22,830 bases of DNA from Cyclobacteriaceae bacterium (GCA_021648745.1 JAKISE010000047.1:1-22830); one strand, 5' to 3'; positions 1 to 7,050 are shown, numbered from the stretch's first letter. The notes: generated from the letters alone by a model not told the origin. A program made the numbers and translations.

Positions 1-123
1 TCAAATCAGTCGCTTTGCTTTGTTTGTGTTCTCACCATAGCGGTGCTATGCTTTCGAATCCAAACTGCCTGATTTATTGTGACTTAAAGCCTCATCACGA
101 ACCCTATCGCATAATTCGGGTTT
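1..123 (-). repeat. Palindromic repeat, copy A (cut by window edge)
   Basis: These 123 bases are the exact reverse complement of 4505-4627 and continue past the left edge of the window, so only part of the element is seen. The distal end is the conserved AAACCCGAATTATGCG (read on the minus strand). The centre contains the hairpin tip CATAGC-ACC-GCTATG. It lies downstream of the lipoprotein gene's terminator. It has no coding potential of its own. Confidence 0.9.
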
Positions 124-307
124 AATACCCCAACCCCTATGGGTCGGAAATAATAGTGTTTATCAAGCAAACTCCCTTTTGATACCCCGTGTTCTTTCTC
201 GGGGTAGTTCATTTGATTTGGATTTAAGCCTGTTCAGTTCGCCTTGTGTTGGTTGAGTGTTGTTGCTTGGTGAATAATGTTATTTTCATGCGAACCTGTC
301 TGGTCAT

Positions 308-339
308 AAAAAAAGAGGTGCAAAACTGCACCCCTTTTC
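308..339 (-). terminator. Rho-independent terminator of the lipoprotein gene
   Basis: On the minus strand a GC-rich stem (GGGGTGCA / TGCACCTC, small loop) is followed directly by a run of seven T. It lies about 30 bases past the stop codon of the lipoprotein gene and points the same way. Confidence 0.85.
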
Positions 340-369
340 AACCTAGTAAACTAACCGAAAACTTAATAT

Positions 370-1242
370 TTATCTTGTCACCATTCCAGAAGGAAACGTA
401 TTGGCCTGGTAGGTCATGCCATAATCCACATGGTCCGCAGCCATAGCTGGTAGCATTAGCACTAAAGGTTTAAATGCAAATGGCATTGGGCTATTATCTG
501 GGCTAGGCTCAATGGAAAGAACTATTGTTGCACCTGATAGGTCGGTAGGAAATGTTTGACCAGCAGGAGCATTCATAACAAAATCTTCGCCAGGGTAAGG
601 AGGGCCCATATCGAGTCCGCTAAAAGGACTAGCATCATCGGCTGCATCAACTGCAGAAAACGTGCCGGTTGAAATGGGTGTTCCATTTATGACAGCCCAT
701 CCCTCATATTTCCAGGTTGTTGGTAAAGTAGGTAGGGCTAATCCTGCTGTTGCGCTACCAGACGATAAATCTAGAAACCAAATCCCACTTAACTCATCTC
801 CTAAATCACTAGTTGTTGGAGTTGCTAGTATGGCAGTACCAGAAGCAGATGAAAAGTCAGCACCTAGTGCAGCACCGTGGCTAACTGTAACGGAAGCTTG
901 GTCATTCGAAAAGTCGCCTCCCAAAATTTTAATGGCACTTGGTGCTGGATCATTATCAGGAATGGGCTCTATGCTCAATACAAAAGTGGTTGCTTTGTCT
1001 AACGTGGCTGCATCAATCTGAAATGTTGATTGTGATAAATTGCCATCTCCATTAACAGTAAATGTGCCAGTACTAACAGGGGCACCATCAACAATTATCC
1101 AACCTTCGTACAGTTCTGCAGTAGCGGAGGTAGCCAAATTATTTATGGCAAGAGTCAAGCCCTTTGTTGCGACTGGGTCATCGTCTTTACAGGAAATAAA
1201 CAAGATTGATAAGATGGCTAATAGTAGAAAAGAATTTTTCAT
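370..1242 (-). CDS. Lipoprotein with two RskA-like repeats
   Basis: Predicted outer-surface or periplasmic lipoprotein of 290 residues. The start chosen is the Met at 1242. It gives a classic SPII signal: MKN, a hydrophobic run, then the lipobox LFISC with the lipidated Cys at residue 18, followed by KDDD. The longer reading frame to 1293 would bury this signal behind 17 residues. The mature part holds two copies of a module beginning YEGW and containing a G-x-P-[VI]-STGTF core, near residues 45-60 and 175-195. This resembles the C-terminal part of anti-sigma-K (RskA) proteins, but there is no zinc-finger or transmembrane anti-sigma region, so an anti-sigma role is not supported. Its promoter matches that of the upstream response regulator, which suggests control by that two-component system. 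Function unknown. Confidence 0.8.
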   Translation of the reverse strand: MKNSFLLLAILSILFISCKDDDPVATKGLTLAINNLATSATAELYEGWIIVDGAPVSTGTFTVNGDGNLSQSTFQIDAATLDKATTFVLSIEPIPDNDPAPSAIKILGGDFSNDQASVTVSHGAALGADFSSASGTAILATPTTSDLGDELSGIWFLDLSSGSATAGLALPTLPTTWKYEGWAVINGTPISTGTFSAVDAADDASPFSGLDMGPPYPGEDFVMNAPAGQTFPTDLSGATIVLSIEPSPDNSPMPFAFKPLVLMLPAMAADHVDYGMTYQANTFPSGMVTR

Positions 1243-1263
1243 AAGTATGTATGTTTGTTTCCC

Positions 1264-1298
1264 CAAAGCTGGGTTAATAGTATCACGAAACATTCACA
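1264..1298 (-). promoter_or_regulatory. Lipoprotein promoter with candidate response-regulator operator
   Basis: Read on the minus strand: half-site TGTGAAT, 4 nt, half-site CGTGATA, 9 nt, then CAGCTTTG, which matches the Bacteroidota -7 box TAnnTTTG at five of six fixed positions. The box ends 22 nt before the ATG. The half-site period is 11 bp. The same layout and spacing occur before the response-regulator gene (3499-3533). Binding by that regulator is inferred. Confidence 0.5.
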
Positions 1299-1312
1299 GA
1301 AAAATCATCTTT

Positions 1313-2764
1313 TTATTGCATTAATGGTAAGTGGAAAAAGAAAGTGGTCTTTTCCTTAATTTTGCTCTTTACGCGAATTACAGTATTGTGTATTTCTAAT
1401 ATATTTTTTACAATTGCGAGACCCAAACCTGTACCTTCAGAACTTGTTTTACTTGTAGTAAAATACCTATCAAAAATATGCTCAATCTCATCTGCAGGAA
1501 TTCCTTCTCCTGTATTGGACACACTTACTTTTACATTTGAGCCGCTTGTTTCTAACACTATATCTACTGCCCCCTTTTCGGGTGTGTGCCTTAATGCGTT
1601 ATCTATCAGGTTGTTCATTACACGTTCCATTAAAGCTAAATCTGCATTTACTAACACATTAGCACTCTCAATTTCTGTTTTTAAAGAAATATTTTTTTCA
1701 CTAGCAATTAGTTGGTATTTAGCCATCAGGTCGTTAATTAATTCGGCTATGGCAAAGTTTTCTAGTTGAGGACTAACTTGGCGTGCTTCAAGCTGTGATA
1801 ATTGAAATAAATCAGCTACCAATTTTTTAAGTCGATCTGTGCTTTTTAATATAATACTGAGGTACTTTTCTTTTTGTTCTGGCAATAGGTCGTCCATTTT
1901 TATGGAAAGGGTTTCAACATATCCGTGGATGACTGATAGTGGAGTACGCAGATCGTGTGAAATATTGGCAATAAGTTCTTTTCGAAGGTGGTCCACTTCT
2001 TTTAACTGTTCTATGTTTTTAAGTAATGTATCGGCCATTCGGTTAAAGGTCATGGAAAGCCCGGCAAGTTCATCCTGTGATTTTACGGGAATTCTTACTG
2101 TTAAATCTCCTTGTTCAAATTTTTTAACTGTTTGAATAATCTTTCGGAGATTGCTGGTGATTAACCAAATTGCCAAAAGTCCTAAAGAGAATGCTGCAAC
2201 CATAGTAACAAGAAATAATTGACCTCCTGTTTTTAAAATAAAACTATTTAACAATACAGAAGCAATGTTTTCATACTGTTCGCTTGCTAATACCATGTAC
2301 ACATAACCCAATAAAATACCATCTTCCACTACCTCAGTAGCCGAAAACACCACCTTATTCCCAGGGTTTCTTGGGTCATCACCCTGAACAAATTTAGCCC
2401 CTTTGGTAGCAATAAATTCCTTTACTTCAGATAGGTTTACCTGACTAAGTTTCACTTTTTTATGCAATACAACGTATGAAAGTATTTCCCCTTTTGGATC
2501 TAGCAGATAAACTTCAATACCGGGGTTTACAGCCATCATCGAATGCATAATTTTACCCAGTGCTTCCTTATTTACTTCTCCATTTACAAAAGGATTCACT
2601 TCCAATAGCATTTGCTCAGCTACCTGAGCATTGAGTCGTTGGGTAGTTTCCTGAAAATAACGTTGCGAGGCGTAGGCAGTAATAAGAAAATAAGCGGCAC
2701 CTATTGTCAACAAAACCAAAAGCAATATTCCGGAAATACGCAAATACAATCTATTCAAAATCAT
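1313..2764 (-). CDS. Sensor histidine kinase (HAMP-HisKA-HATPase)
   Basis: Membrane sensor kinase of a two-component system, 483 residues. Order of parts: TM1 about 9-31; a periplasmic sensor region of roughly 145 residues; TM2 about 181-203; HAMP about 200-255; HisKA with the phospho-accepting His270 in ISHDLRTPLS; then the ATPase with N box (N385 and N389 in MNNLIDNALRH), G1 (NTGEGIP, 417-423), F box (FDRYF, 431-435) and G2 (GTGLGLAIVK, 444-453). All key residues are intact. It starts 14 nt after the response-regulator stop, so the two are co-transcribed. It should autophosphorylate and pass phosphate to Asp53 of that regulator. The signal sensed is unknown; the neighbouring lipoprotein could be an accessory or an output. 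Confidence 0.95.
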   Translation of the reverse strand: MILNRLYLRISGILLLVLLTIGAAYFLITAYASQRYFQETTQRLNAQVAEQMLLEVNPFVNGEVNKEALGKIMHSMMAVNPGIEVYLLDPKGEILSYVVLHKKVKLSQVNLSEVKEFIATKGAKFVQGDDPRNPGNKVVFSATEVVEDGILLGYVYMVLASEQYENIASVLLNSFILKTGGQLFLVTMVAAFSLGLLAIWLITSNLRKIIQTVKKFEQGDLTVRIPVKSQDELAGLSMTFNRMADTLLKNIEQLKEVDHLRKELIANISHDLRTPLSVIHGYVETLSIKMDDLLPEQKEKYLSIILKSTDRLKKLVADLFQLSQLEARQVSPQLENFAIAELINDLMAKYQLIASEKNISLKTEIESANVLVNADLALMERVMNNLIDNALRHTPEKGAVDIVLETSGSNVKVSVSNTGEGIPADEIEHIFDRYFTTSKTSSEGTGLGLAIVKNILEIHNTVIRVKSKIKEKTTFFFHLPLMQ

Positions 2765-2778
2765 CTTTCAAATTTATT

Positions 2779-3477
2779 TTATTCATCATTAAATTTATAT
2801 CCTATTCCCCAAGTGGTAAGAATAAATTGAGGGTTATTAACGTCAGGTTCTACTTTTGCTCGCAGCCTATTTACATGAGAATTTACTGTGTGTTCATATC
2901 CCGAAAATTCATAACCCCATACAAGGTTGAGCAATTCATCCCGTTTATAGCTCCTTCCTGGGTGAGAAGCCATTAGTACTAATAGGTCAAATTCCTTGGG
3001 CGTTAATGAAATAACATTCTCCTCATAAACCACTTTTCGTTTATCCAAGTCAATATGTAAGCCTTTGTACTCTAATTTTTTTTTCGATTCCTTGGATTGC
3101 TCTTCTATCATATGTACCCTCCTAAATATTGCCTTCACTCTAGAAATAAACTCCCTTACACTAAAAGGTTTGGTCATGTAATCATCTGCGCCTGTTTCTA
3201 AACCAACAACTTTATCTATTTCTTCTACTTTGGCAGTAAGCATTAATACAGGCGTGTACACTTTTTGTGCTCTAATGCTTTTACAAATCTCAAGGCCATC
3301 TATTTCAGGCAGCATAAGATCAAGAATAATTAGGTCGTATTTTCCTTTTTCAGCCATTTCCAACCCATTGGTTCCGGTTAAAGCACTATAAACATTGCAC
3401 TCTAGGTCTTCTAAATGGATACGCAATAGTTCTACAATGTCTGGATCATCCTCAATTACAAGAACTTCTTTTTTCAT
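2779..3477 (-). CDS. OmpR/PhoB-family response regulator
   Basis: DNA-binding response regulator of 232 residues, the usual length. The receiver domain (about 1-120) has the acidic pair D10/D11, phospho-acceptor Asp53 (ILDLMLP), Thr81 and Lys103 (TKPF). The C-terminal winged helix (about 133-231) contains LTPKEFDLL and the recognition region ending HVNRLRAKVE. It is the first gene of the operon with the kinase 14 nt downstream. The promoter region carries two TATCACG direct repeats with an 11-bp period, the kind of site OmpR-family regulators bind, so autoregulation is likely. The same arrangement precedes the lipoprotein gene. Confidence 0.95.
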   Translation of the reverse strand: MKKEVLVIEDDPDIVELLRIHLEDLECNVYSALTGTNGLEMAEKGKYDLIILDLMLPEIDGLEICKSIRAQKVYTPVLMLTAKVEEIDKVVGLETGADDYMTKPFSVREFISRVKAIFRRVHMIEEQSKESKKKLEYKGLHIDLDKRKVVYEENVISLTPKEFDLLVLMASHPGRSYKRDELLNLVWGYEFSGYEHTVNSHVNRLRAKVEPDVNNPQFILTTWGIGYKFNDE

Positions 3478-3498
3478 AATAAAGACTGTTTATAATTT

Positions 3499-3533
3499 TA
3501 AAGGTAATTATTAAATATCACGGAATTATCACG
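3499..3533 (-). promoter_or_regulatory. Response-regulator promoter with candidate autoregulatory operator
   Basis: On the minus strand: CGTGATA-ATTC-CGTGATA, 9 nt, then TACCTTTA, close to TAnnTTTG. The box ends 22 nt before the ATG at 3477. The direct repeat overlaps the -33 region, where no clear TTG is seen, as in PhoB-type activated promoters. It also lies about 25 nt upstream of the divergent gene at 3558, so it may affect both directions. Confidence 0.5.
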
Positions 3534-3557
3534 TTATTTGGATATTAATAAAACAGT

Positions 3558-3992
3558 ATGAACAAGGGTAAGATTTTAATATTAGCAATTTTTATTTTCC
3601 TAAGCACATTGGCAAATGGGCAATATACTAACCAAACTGCAGATGTTTACAGCAGTAAACAAGGTAATTTATTTGTAAAAGCTTCTTACACTTCTACGAA
3701 TAGAAGTATGAGTGATCGTACCATTTTTCTAAGAGCTAGAAACGAAGCTTCTAGCTCTAGGGATATGATTACTTGGACTAATGGTGGGTACGATGAAATT
3801 AGAATTTTTATATATGCGCTTATCTATGGGTTAGATAAACCTGTTGCTACTACTTTTCAGGTAGGTTATTTAAATAGTGCCAATGTGGTGGATGCTAATA
3901 ATTTAAAAGTAATGAATAGTACGATGGGAGGCTATTCGCATTTTAATAGGAAAGAAATGCTTTTGTTATTGCAGGCAATTAGGGATAAATAG
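3558..3992 (+). CDS. Small secreted protein of unknown function
   Basis: A 144-residue protein with a clear Sec signal peptide (MNKGK, a hydrophobic stretch, cleavage near NGQ at about residue 22). No Cys lipobox and no family that I recognise. The mature part is rich in Ser, Thr and Asn, with a motif ITWTNGGYDEIRIFIYALIYG near the middle and a conserved-looking tail (VVDANN...NRKEMLLLLQAIRDK). The tail is repeated about 700 bases downstream in a fragment (4716-4850), which shows the gene was once duplicated and that this end is under some constraint. It is transcribed divergently from the response regulator, with 80 bp between the start codons, so co-regulation is possible. Confidence 0.75.
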   Translation: MNKGKILILAIFIFLSTLANGQYTNQTADVYSSKQGNLFVKASYTSTNRSMSDRTIFLRARNEASSSRDMITWTNGGYDEIRIFIYALIYGLDKPVATTFQVGYLNSANVVDANNLKVMNSTMGGYSHFNRKEMLLLLQAIRDK

Positions 3993-4092
3993 CCTATTTA
4001 TTTTTATAAAACCCTTTCGTGTACAGATATTATTCTCAATTAAAATAAGCAGTCAGTTTATCGGTGTTATGAATTAACTGGAATTTACTCCC

Positions 4093-4122
4093 CCTCCGAA
4101 TCACTCATAGAGGACTCGGAGG
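4093..4122 (+). repeat. REP-like palindrome upstream of the transposase
   Basis: A 30-nt imperfect palindrome: CCTCCGAATC on the left and GACTCGGAGG on the right, with a 10-nt loop. It ends 34 nt before the transposase start. REP-associated transposases are typically flanked by such hairpins, which they recognise and cleave as single strands, so this is a likely binding site of the neighbouring gene's ancestor. Confidence 0.6.
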
Positions 4123-4156
4123 TATAAATTAAAAATTGGTTTAAATTGCTAACCAA

Positions 4157-4582
4157 ATGGCAACAAAAGCAATTCATAATCTCACTCATTCATTTTACTT
4201 TGTTACTATTACTTGTTTTAAATGGTTATCGCTTTTTGAAACAAGTAAAATATATGGTTATTTCCCAAAATGGATAGATCAAATGAACAAAAGAGGAGTT
4301 ACTATATCTGGGTATGTTATCATGCCCAACCACTTGCATTTATTAGTATTTTTACGTCCTCAATGTACTAATTTAAACGTCTTAATAGGTAATTCAAAAA
4401 GGTTTTTGGCATATGAAATCGTAAAAAGATTAAAAGAAGCTGGTCAGAAAAAGACACTCGATATACTAACTAATGGGGTAATGCCAGAAGAGCAAAAGAA
4501 AGGCAAACCCGAATTATGCGATAGGGTTCGTGATGAGGCTTTAAGTCACAATAAATCAGGCAGTTTGGATTCGAAAGCATAG
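4157..4582 (+). pseudogene. REP-associated transposase (Y1/HUH, IS200-like), truncated
   Basis: N-terminal part of a RAYT single-strand transposase. The HUH motif is H59-L-H61 in MPNHLHLLVF. The likely nucleophilic Tyr is Y86 in KRFLAYEIVKRL. Residues 1-117 look like a genuine family member. From residue 118 to the stop (PELCDRVRDEAL... to DSKA) the protein is encoded by the inserted palindromic repeat, not by the original gene. The family normally continues for several dozen more residues beginning with a motif like LHxxF(K)xSFDAK. That motif is found immediately after the repeat (4673-4715), in a shifted frame. The protein keeps the catalytic residues but lacks its C-terminal region and is probably inactive. 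Confidence 0.85.
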
Positions 4583-4672
4583 CACCGCTATGGTGAGAAC
4601 ACAAACAAAGCAAAGCGACTGATTTGAAGTGAGTTAAAGGCCTAATAGAAATTCTATTGCATATTTCGGGTT
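4505..4672 (+). repeat. Palindromic repeat, copy B (inside the transposase gene)
   Basis: The most complete copy, 168 bp. Its ends are imperfect inverted repeats of about 44 nt (left AACCCGAATTATGCGATAG; right arm, reversed, AACCCGAAATATGCAATAG, both running on to ...TTTAA-TCAC with one base different). Nested inside are further inverted arms (AAATCAG... / ...CTGATTT) and a central hairpin CATAGC-ACC-GCTATG, so one strand could fold into a long hairpin. Bases 4514-4676 are identical to 19286-19448, and 4505-4627 to the complement of 1-123. Removing it restores the transposase frame across the site. Confidence 0.9.
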
Positions 4673-4715
4673 AAATTACACCAGATTTTTAAAACCATCA
4701 TTTGATGCAAAATTT
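4673..4715 (+). pseudogene. Remnant of the transposase C-terminal half
   Basis: Directly after the repeat the bases read K-L-H-Q-I-F in the original transposase frame, then, after one extra A in the run at 4691-4694, K-P-S-F-D-A-K-F in the next frame. Together they give KGK-LHQIF-KPSFDAKF, the expected continuation of this RAYT subfamily. The rest of the transposase is missing; the sequence runs into the tail of an unrelated gene. The right-hand edge is approximate because the junction cannot be fixed to a base. Confidence 0.7.
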
Positions 4716-4850
4716 GTGGAAGGTGAAGATCAAATTAATGTAGTAGATGCTAATAATGTAAAAGTGATAAACACTATGGGAGCCTACTCTATTTTTAACC
4801 GCAAAGAGATGTTGCTGCTTTTGCAAGCTATTAGGGATAAGAATGGATAA
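4716..4850 (+). pseudogene. C-terminal fragment of a paralogue of the small secreted protein
   Basis: The frame ending at the TAA of 4848-4850 encodes NVVDANNVKVIN..MGAYS and then FNRKEMLLLLQAIRDKNG, matching the last 35 or so residues of the protein at 3558-3992 with many synonymous differences. There is no N-terminal part, signal peptide or start codon, so it is a remnant of a former tandem copy. The conserved residues and silent changes suggest the duplicate was under selection before it was broken. Confidence 0.8.
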
Positions 4851-4909
4851 TTCAATAGAAGTTAAAAAATTTGACAATTATCAATTAATTAAATCAGAAG
4901 TATTAAATA

Positions 4910-4940
4910 TTGTTATTTAATAAAAGACTTCCTATCTTTC
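4910..4940 (+). promoter_or_regulatory. Candidate promoter of the ATPase-RloB pair
   Basis: TTG at 4910-4912, 20 nt, then TATCTTTC at 4933-4940, one base from TAnnTTTG. Spacing fits the Bacteroidota -33/-7 pattern. It lies 55 nt before the ATPase start. A 14-codon frame at 4945-4989 in the leader is probably chance. Confidence 0.4.
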
Positions 4941-4995
4941 GAACATGAACCAAATGAGATATTTTCTCGTTTATACAAACAAAATCTAATCGATT

Positions 4996-6333
4996 ATGTT
5001 AATTGACTTAAAATTTTCCAATTTCTTGTCATTTAAGGACGAAACCGAATTTTCAATGTTAAAGGGTTCTCAACATATCCATAATAATCATATTATACAT
5101 GGAGCATTGAGGGGTCTTAATATATTGAAGATGGCAGCTATCTATGGTGGAAATGCATCAGGAAAGAGCAATTTTGTTTTAGCAATGGTGGGTTTAAAGA
5201 ACATTGTAACGGCACCAAGGGGCTCTTCAGCAGGGTTAGAGTTGCGTAAGTTTAAGCTTGATAAAAGGAGTAATACAAAACCTCAGAATTTTGAAATAGT
5301 ATTTCAAACATCACAATTCAGAGTGTTTAAATTAATAATTTCTTTAAATGATTTTAAGGTTGTCAAGGAGACATTAATATTGGTAAGACAAACAACAGAA
5401 ACAATAATTTATGATCGAAATTGGAATGGTAAAGATTATGATTATAGTGATATTAAGTTAGGTGCTGATGTTGAATTAAAGGCTAGAATTGGTTACATAG
5501 CACAGGATACTAGAAGTAATCAATTGTTTCTATCCGCATTAGTTGAAAGAAATATTGACTTATTAAAAGATGCGTATGAGTGGTTCTCAAAGCAACTGGT
5601 AATTGTTAGACCTGAAAGCCATCATTCACACATTCCATTTTTTATTGGGGATGATAAATTTATTAAAAGATTTACAACTATATTAAGTGGACTTGATACG
5701 GGAATTGAGGGTATTAAGTTAGTGAAAGTAAATGTTGCGGAAGCTAAAATTCCATTCGAAGTAATGCAGGATGTTAAAGATGCATTGCATAATTCTCCGA
5801 AAGAAGGAGATATGTTAATGTTTGCCATGCAAGCCAGAAAAAACACAAGGTATAGCTTTAAGTTGGATGCTAAAGGTGAAATACTGGCTTTTAAATTAAT
5901 TACCCAACATAAGGATAGCAATGGAAAACTAATAGACTTTGAGCTTTATGAAGAGTCGTCTGGAACTCAAAGATTATTTGATATTATTCCATTTTTGATT
6001 GAGCAAAATCAAGGAAATAATGTATTGTGTGTTGATGAGCTATCACGAAGCTTACATCCTGATTTGAGCATTAGTTTAATTAAAAATTTTCTTGATAGTG
6101 ATACGGGGCATTCACAACTAATAATGGCCACACACGAATCTGAATTATTGAAACCATTATTAAGAAGAGATGAGATTTGGTTTGTAGATAAAAAAAGAGA
6201 CCAAAGTAGTTTTTTACATAGCCTTGAAGAGTCTGGAGTGAGAAACGATTTAGATATTCTGAGAAGCTATCGAGCTGGAAGATTTGGAGGAAGACCAATT
6301 ATACGGCAATCAATGGTAGCGGGTTATGAGTAG
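4996..6333 (+). CDS. AAA15/OLD-like ATPase (RloA/AbiLi-type)
   Basis: SMC/ABC-like ATPase of 445 residues, paired with a RloB-family gene. The N-terminus (LIDLKFSNFLSFKDETEFSM) is the typical start of AAA15 proteins. Walker A is GGNASGKSN (51-59); an ABC-type signature is ESSGTQRL (320-327); Walker B is VLCVDE (343-348), followed by the D-loop (LSRSLHP); the H-motif is MATHES (His380). Ser349-350 replaces the more usual E-N/S after the catalytic Glu348. No nuclease or TOPRIM domain is visible in this protein. It overlaps the next gene by 8 bp, so the two are translationally coupled. Such ATPase-RloB pairs occur as RloAB and in AbiL-type abortive-infection systems; a phage-defence role is inferred from family and location, not shown. 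Confidence 0.85.
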   Translation: MLIDLKFSNFLSFKDETEFSMLKGSQHIHNNHIIHGALRGLNILKMAAIYGGNASGKSNFVLAMVGLKNIVTAPRGSSAGLELRKFKLDKRSNTKPQNFEIVFQTSQFRVFKLIISLNDFKVVKETLILVRQTTETIIYDRNWNGKDYDYSDIKLGADVELKARIGYIAQDTRSNQLFLSALVERNIDLLKDAYEWFSKQLVIVRPESHHSHIPFFIGDDKFIKRFTTILSGLDTGIEGIKLVKVNVAEAKIPFEVMQDVKDALHNSPKEGDMLMFAMQARKNTRYSFKLDAKGEILAFKLITQHKDSNGKLIDFELYEESSGTQRLFDIIPFLIEQNQGNNVLCVDELSRSLHPDLSISLIKNFLDSDTGHSQLIMATHESELLKPLLRRDEIWFVDKKRDQSSFLHSLEESGVRNDLDILRSYRAGRFGGRPIIRQSMVAGYE

Positions 6334-6907
6334 AATGTCTTTCAAAAGAAGCAAGGGGAGTAGGAAGCCAAAAGTTGTTTGGATTGCCTGCGAAGGTGAT
6401 GTGGTAGAACCTCGCTACTTGGATGGTGTTAAATATTACTATCGAACCAGAGGGGTGAATTTGCAAATTGTAGAAAGAGAAGAATCTTCTCCAAAGGCGG
6501 TTTTAGATGCCATTCTAAAAACTAAAAAAAGTAGAACTTCTAATTCTGATGATTTATTCTGGATTATTATCGATCGAGACAGATGGCCTAACAGAATGCT
6601 TAGTCAGGTTGCTAGACAATGTAGTGACTCAAGCATTGGAATGGCCTTGTCAAACCCTTGTTTTGAGTTCTGGCAGTTATTGCACTATCAGGATCCAGAA
6701 GAAGAATATAACAACTGTCGCTTATTGAAACCACTGGTAAATCAATTAAGGGTGTGCAAAGACGAAAATGATTATACGAATATTGATGGACTTGGTCAGG
6801 CTATAATTAGGGCAAGGAACTTGGACTCAGGAGATGGAAGGTGGCTGAATGTTAATGGCTCTCGAATGTACCTGCTTATTGAGGATATTATAAGCCTTGC
6901 TAAATGA
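6326..6907 (+). CDS. rloB: RloB-family protein (AbiLii-like effector)
   Basis: A 193-residue protein with the hallmarks of the RloB family: an N-terminal basic stretch, then WIACEGDVVEPRYLDG (Glu23-Gly24 and Glu28), a central FWIIIDRDRWPN (Asp83, Asp85), and SNPCFEFWQLLH (109-120). The pattern of Glu near the N-terminus plus a D-R-D strand resembles a TOPRIM-like metal site. RloB proteins are predicted nucleases or toxic effectors working with the partner ATPase. The start ATG overlaps the ATPase stop (ATGAGTAG); an alternative ATG lies three codons in. No terminator is seen directly after it. Family assignment is firm; the biochemical activity is inferred. Confidence 0.85.
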   Translation: MSRMSFKRSKGSRKPKVVWIACEGDVVEPRYLDGVKYYYRTRGVNLQIVEREESSPKAVLDAILKTKKSRTSNSDDLFWIIIDRDRWPNRMLSQVARQCSDSSIGMALSNPCFEFWQLLHYQDPEEEYNNCRLLKPLVNQLRVCKDENDYTNIDGLGQAIIRARNLDSGDGRWLNVNGSRMYLLIEDIISLAK

Positions 6908-7012
6908 TTGCCTGTTGAATTATTGAGTCTAGTTTGCTATACCTAATTGGATAGTCCTTTGTCTCTATGTAATCTGTTTTTAGCATAATAACACCTGTGA
7001 AGCTACCCTTAT

Positions 7013-7042
7013 AAAAAAAGCCTCTCAATTACTTGAGAGGCT
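7013..7042 (-). terminator. Terminator of tRNA-Asp
   Basis: A perfect 10-bp stem (AGCCTCTCAA / TTGAGAGGCT, 4-nt loop) followed on the minus strand by seven T. It lies 8 nt past the tRNA 3' end. On the plus strand it lacks a T run, so it should end the tRNA transcript rather than the RloB one. Confidence 0.9.
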
Positions 7043-7050
7043 TACTTAAG

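Noticed and set aside
183..206. Inverted repeat TACCCCG...CGGGGTA.
   Set aside because: A 7-bp stem with a 10-nt loop and no T run; it may be part of the region flanking repeat copy A, but no function can be assigned.
662..1021. Long plus-strand frame opposite the lipoprotein gene.
   Set aside because: It is antisense to a gene with a clear signal peptide and repeats; it has no start signals or motifs of its own.
4945..4989. A 14-codon frame (MNQMRYFLVYTNKI) in the leader of the ATPase gene.
   Set aside because: Too short and without leader-peptide features such as repeated regulatory codons or an attenuator hairpin.
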